This document shows positions 61,646-64,000 of a stretch of DNA of 64,000 nt, piece after piece. How positions within the stretch are numbered: position 1 is the stretch's first letter; every line of letters begins with the position of its first letter. The stretch is from the NCBI RefSeq assembly GCF_019823105.1, contig NZ_CP081958.1:744001-808000 (forward strand), read 5' to 3'. This stretch comes from Halobaculum magnesiiphilum (GTDB lineage Archaea > Halobacteriota > Halobacteria > Halobacteriales > Haloferacaceae). The notes beneath the pieces are model-generated. The model did not search any database, was not told the origin of the DNA, and saw only the letters and a program-made list of their open reading frames with translations. A program made the position numbers and the translations under genes.

Positions 61646-62391
61646 TCCTCCACCCCCAACAGTACCCGCCGGAGCCGGTCATCGGTCTCCAGGATCGAGG
61701 GGCCTCCCTCGCCGAGGACGCCGCCTCGGTGGAGCGCGATCACGCGGTCGGCGTACGCGCTGACGATGTCCATGTCGTGTTCGATCGCGACGGTCGTGAC
61801 CCCCTCGGCCTCGCCGACCTCGACGATCGTCTCGATGACGTGTTCGGTCTCCTCGGCGGAGACCCCCGCGGTCGGCTCGTCGAGGAGCAGGTACTTCGGA
61901 TCGAGCCCGAACGACATCGCGACGTCGAGCAGCTTCCGGTCCCCGTGCGGGAGCGTCTCGGCGACCTCGTGCTCGCGGTCCCGAAGCCTGAAGCGGTCGA
62001 GCAGGTCGTCGACCGCGGACTCGACCTCCTCGTGTTCGTCGCTGAAACTGAACGCGCTCCGGGTCTTGCCCCGTTCCGAGAGCACCGCCGTCCGGAGGTT
62101 CTCGCGGACGGTCATCTCCTCGAAGACGTGGACGACCTGGAAGCTCCGGACGAGCCCCTCGTGGACCCGCTCGTCGGGCCGGAGTCCGCCGATGTCGGTT
62201 CCGTCGAGGACGACGCTGCCCGAGTCCGGGGAGAGCAGCCCCGTCAGGAGGTTCACCAGCGTCGTCTTCCCAGCGCCGTTCGGGCCGACGATGAACACCA
62301 TCTCGCCGTCCTCGCGGCCGAACTCCACGGTGACGTCGTCCGTCGCGACCAGCTTTCCGAATCGTTTGGTTAGGTTGCGTGCTTCGAGCAT
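61642..62391 (-). CDS. livG: Branched-chain amino acid-type ABC ATPase LivG
   Basis: The 249-residue ATPase has Walker A GPNGAGKTTLVNLLTG near 35, the LivG-type extended helical region (LVRSFQVVHVFEEMTVREN), a modified signature (EVAETLPHGDRKLLDVAMS) and Walker B YLLLDEPTAGVS. The His switch lies in AIEHDMDIV. The LSGGQ core reads LPHGD, a substitution found in this branch. It pairs with LivF at the cytoplasmic face. Confidence 0.9.
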   Translation of the reverse strand: MLEARNLTKRFGKLVATDDVTVEFGREDGEMVFIVGPNGAGKTTLVNLLTGLLSPDSGSVVLDGTDIGGLRPDERVHEGLVRSFQVVHVFEEMTVRENLRTAVLSERGKTRSAFSFSDEHEEVESAVDDLLDRFRLRDREHEVAETLPHGDRKLLDVAMSFGLDPKYLLLDEPTAGVSAEETEHVIETIVEVGEAEGVTTVAIEHDMDIVSAYADRVIALHRGGVLGEGGPSILETDDRLRRVLLGVEE

Positions 62392-62394
62392 CGG

Positions 62395-63600
62395 TCAGTT
62401 CACCCCGAACAGGAGGATCCGCAGGTTCTCTCCCGCGCGATACGCGGCTGCGACGGCGGCGTCTCCAGCCCCCCGAAGCCACGTCCCGGCAAGCGACGGG
62501 TCCGCCGCGAGCCGCCCGAGGCGCTCGCGGAACGGGCTCCCGCGCTTCAGCGACCCGACGATGCCGCGCGGGAAGCCGAACACGAGCGCGACGAGCACGA
62601 CGCCGGTCAGGGCGTCGAAGTAGCTCGTCACGTCGCGGCCCACGTCCTGCAGGAACACGAGGACGATGCCGCCGACGAGCGGCCCGACGAGCGTCTGGAA
62701 CCCGCCGAGGATCGCCATGAACAGGATGTCGCCCGAGCGCAGGAAATACAGCGTCGACTCCGGCCGGACGTGCTGTTGGACGAGCCCGTACATGCCGCCG
62801 GCGAGCCCGCCGTACACCCCCGAGAGGACGAACGCGGCGAACACGTACCGCCGGACCGGGATCCCGATGAACCGCGCGCGTGTCCGGTTCTGCCCGATGG
62901 CGTCGAGCGCGTTGCCGAACGGGGAGTTGATCACCCGCCACATCACGAGCAGCCCGACCACCACGACCAGCACGGTCAGGTAGTAGACGATGACGCTGTA
63001 CGCCTCCGAGCCGAACTCGACGCCGAACAGCAGCGCCTGGTTCGCCTCGCCGGGACGCACCGAGAGCCCGTCGCTGGAGCCGAAGTACCCCTGCCCGATG
63101 ACGACCGCGTACAGCAACTGGCCGAACGCGAGCGTCAGCAGCGAGAAGTACAGTCCGGTGTGGCGAAGCGAGAGGTAGCCGACGACGCCGGCCATCAGCG
63201 TCCCGAACAGGGTCGCCCCCGCCAGCAACAGCAGCATGCTGGTCACGTCGAAGTGAGTCGCCAGTATCGCTGCGGCGTACGCGCCGGTCCCGAAGAAGGC
63301 CGCGTGGCCGAACGAGACGAGCCGCGTGTGTCGCAACAGGAGGTTCAGCCCGACCGCCGCCAGCCCGAACAGGGCGCCCTGATGGACGACCTGAAGCTGC
63401 AGTAGCGGCGACAGCGTCGCGAGGTCGGGCACCGCGACGAACAGGATCACACCGAGCAGTCCGAGCGCCGCCCGCCGCGGCGGCAGCTCCAGCCCGCGCG
63501 TGACGCGGACGTACCGATCCCCGTCGCGGGTGACGATCCCGGGGAGCCGTCCCTCGCGGGACGCTGACCCGCCGTCCGCAGCGGTTCCGTCGTCGCTCAC
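62395..63600 (-). CDS. livM: Branched-chain amino acid-type ABC permease LivM
   Basis: The 401-residue membrane protein has a 45-residue hydrophilic N-terminus followed by about nine hydrophobic helices. Conserved LivM segments are GLAAVGLNLLLRHTRLVSFGHAAFFGTGAYAAAIL (read in pieces) and the cytoplasmic coupling region NSPFGNALDAIGQNRTRARFIG. Its start overlaps the livH stop by 4 nt. It forms the channel with LivH. Confidence 0.9.
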   Translation of the reverse strand: MSDDGTAADGGSASREGRLPGIVTRDGDRYVRVTRGLELPPRRAALGLLGVILFVAVPDLATLSPLLQLQVVHQGALFGLAAVGLNLLLRHTRLVSFGHAAFFGTGAYAAAILATHFDVTSMLLLLAGATLFGTLMAGVVGYLSLRHTGLYFSLLTLAFGQLLYAVVIGQGYFGSSDGLSVRPGEANQALLFGVEFGSEAYSVIVYYLTVLVVVVGLLVMWRVINSPFGNALDAIGQNRTRARFIGIPVRRYVFAAFVLSGVYGGLAGGMYGLVQQHVRPESTLYFLRSGDILFMAILGGFQTLVGPLVGGIVLVFLQDVGRDVTSYFDALTGVVLVALVFGFPRGIVGSLKRGSPFRERLGRLAADPSLAGTWLRGAGDAAVAAAYRAGENLRILLFGVN

Positions 63601-64000
63601 GCCGTCTCACCCCAGGTTCCGAACAGTCCGTCGGGCTTGACGAGCAGGACGAGGATCATGATCGCGAACGGCGCCGCAAGCTCCGCGGGCGGGTACTGCC
63701 AGACGGCCCACCGGCTGAGGACGCCGACGAGCAACGCGGCGACGAACGCCCCGCGGAGGCTGCCCAGCCCGCCGATGACGATGACGACGAACGACAGCAC
63801 CAGCGGGTTCGCCCCCATGGCGAGGTTCGCGGTGCTCTGCGGGAGCGCGATGGCGCCGGCGAAGCCGGCGAGGAACGCGCCGAGCGCGAACACCAGCGTG
63901 AACGTCCGGTCGGTGCTGACGCCGATGGCGGTCGCCATCTCCCGGTCGATCGCGGTCGCGCGGATGAGCCGTCCGGTCTTCGTCCGGTCGAAGAACCAGA
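63597..64000 (-). CDS. livH: Branched-chain amino acid-type ABC permease LivH, partial
   Basis: The frame runs off the right edge (residues WFFDRTKTGRLIRATAIDRE precede an internal Met), so only the C-terminal part is present, about 134 residues. RATAIDREMATAIGVST is the coupling loop. ALGAFLAGFAGAIALPQ and VLSFVVIVIGGLGSLRGAFV are LivH-type helices and conserved loop. The end is PDGLFGTWGETA. It is the first permease of the operon; any binding-protein gene would be outside the window. Confidence 0.88.
   Translation of the reverse strand, partial: WFFDRTKTGRLIRATAIDREMATAIGVSTDRTFTLVFALGAFLAGFAGAIALPQSTANLAMGANPLVLSFVVIVIGGLGSLRGAFVAALLVGVLSRWAVWQYPPAELAAPFAIMILVLLVKPDGLFGTWGETA

Noticed and set aside
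1-64000. tRNA, rRNA, CRISPR arrays, defence systems and replication origin
   Set aside because: None recognised: no tRNA-like cloverleaf with conserved loops, no regularly spaced repeats, no Cas, Orc1/Cdc6 or restriction genes.

Overview
The window is chromosomal or megaplasmid DNA of a haloarchaeon (class Halobacteria). The evidence is high GC, strongly acidic proteins, twin-arginine lipoprotein signals (RR followed by a lipobox Cys), HTH_10 (Bat-like) regulators, TATA-like boxes about 25 nt upstream of leaderless starts, and several small haloarchaea-restricted proteins. The genus cannot be fixed from the sequence alone.

Bases 1-19000 form an accessory catabolic and transport island. It begins with the end of an MFS transporter and an orphan fused double-ATPase of the peptide/nickel ABC family. 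A CitE-like lyase follows, then two flavodiiron-like metallo-beta-lactamase-fold proteins with an altered metal motif, an enolase-superfamily enzyme and an ADP-forming acyl-CoA synthetase. A complete peptide-family ABC operon comes next (fused ATPase, two permeases, binding protein), then an HTH_10 regulator and an aconitase-family enzyme. The most striking object in the window is the binding protein of that operon (13692-15686). Its two sequence halves are in reversed order relative to the family, so it looks like a natural circular permutant. A perfect palindrome overlaps its start codon.

Bases 19-32 kb are a patchwork with gene debris: a FAD oxidoreductase, a PQQ-type beta-propeller, an NhaC antiporter, an M50 protease with CBS domains, an APC permease/M20 peptidase operon with its own HTH_10 regulator, an orphan peptide-binding lipoprotein, and remnants of a glycosyltransferase and of a possible TFB.

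Bases 31.2-43.4 kb form a carbohydrate island. It holds an IclR regulator, a zinc alcohol dehydrogenase, a complete sugar ABC transporter (binding protein, two permeases, ATPase) with a tiny coupled ORF, a fuculose-phosphate-type class II aldolase, a rhamnulokinase-type FGGY kinase, an SDR, a second zinc dehydrogenase and a galactonate-dehydratase-like enzyme. Sugar or polyol would be imported, then oxidised, and could be processed by a kinase/aldolase branch and a dehydratase branch. No sugar isomerase is present.

Bases 43.7-59.3 kb look like conserved haloarchaeal backbone. Genes include a DUF5796 protein, small zinc-finger and hypothetical proteins, an HtrA-like protease, a large chemotaxis transducer, a hotdog thioesterase, a bifunctional nuclease, a TraB-family membrane protein overlapping an M50 protease, an aldehyde dehydrogenase overlapping a ThDP enzyme, purM, an apparently degenerate AMP-binding protein and an SDR. 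An IS6-family element (59404-60118) ends 6 bp before the start codon of another HTH_10 regulator. The window closes with a branched-chain amino acid type ABC operon (livF-G-M-H) that runs off the right edge.
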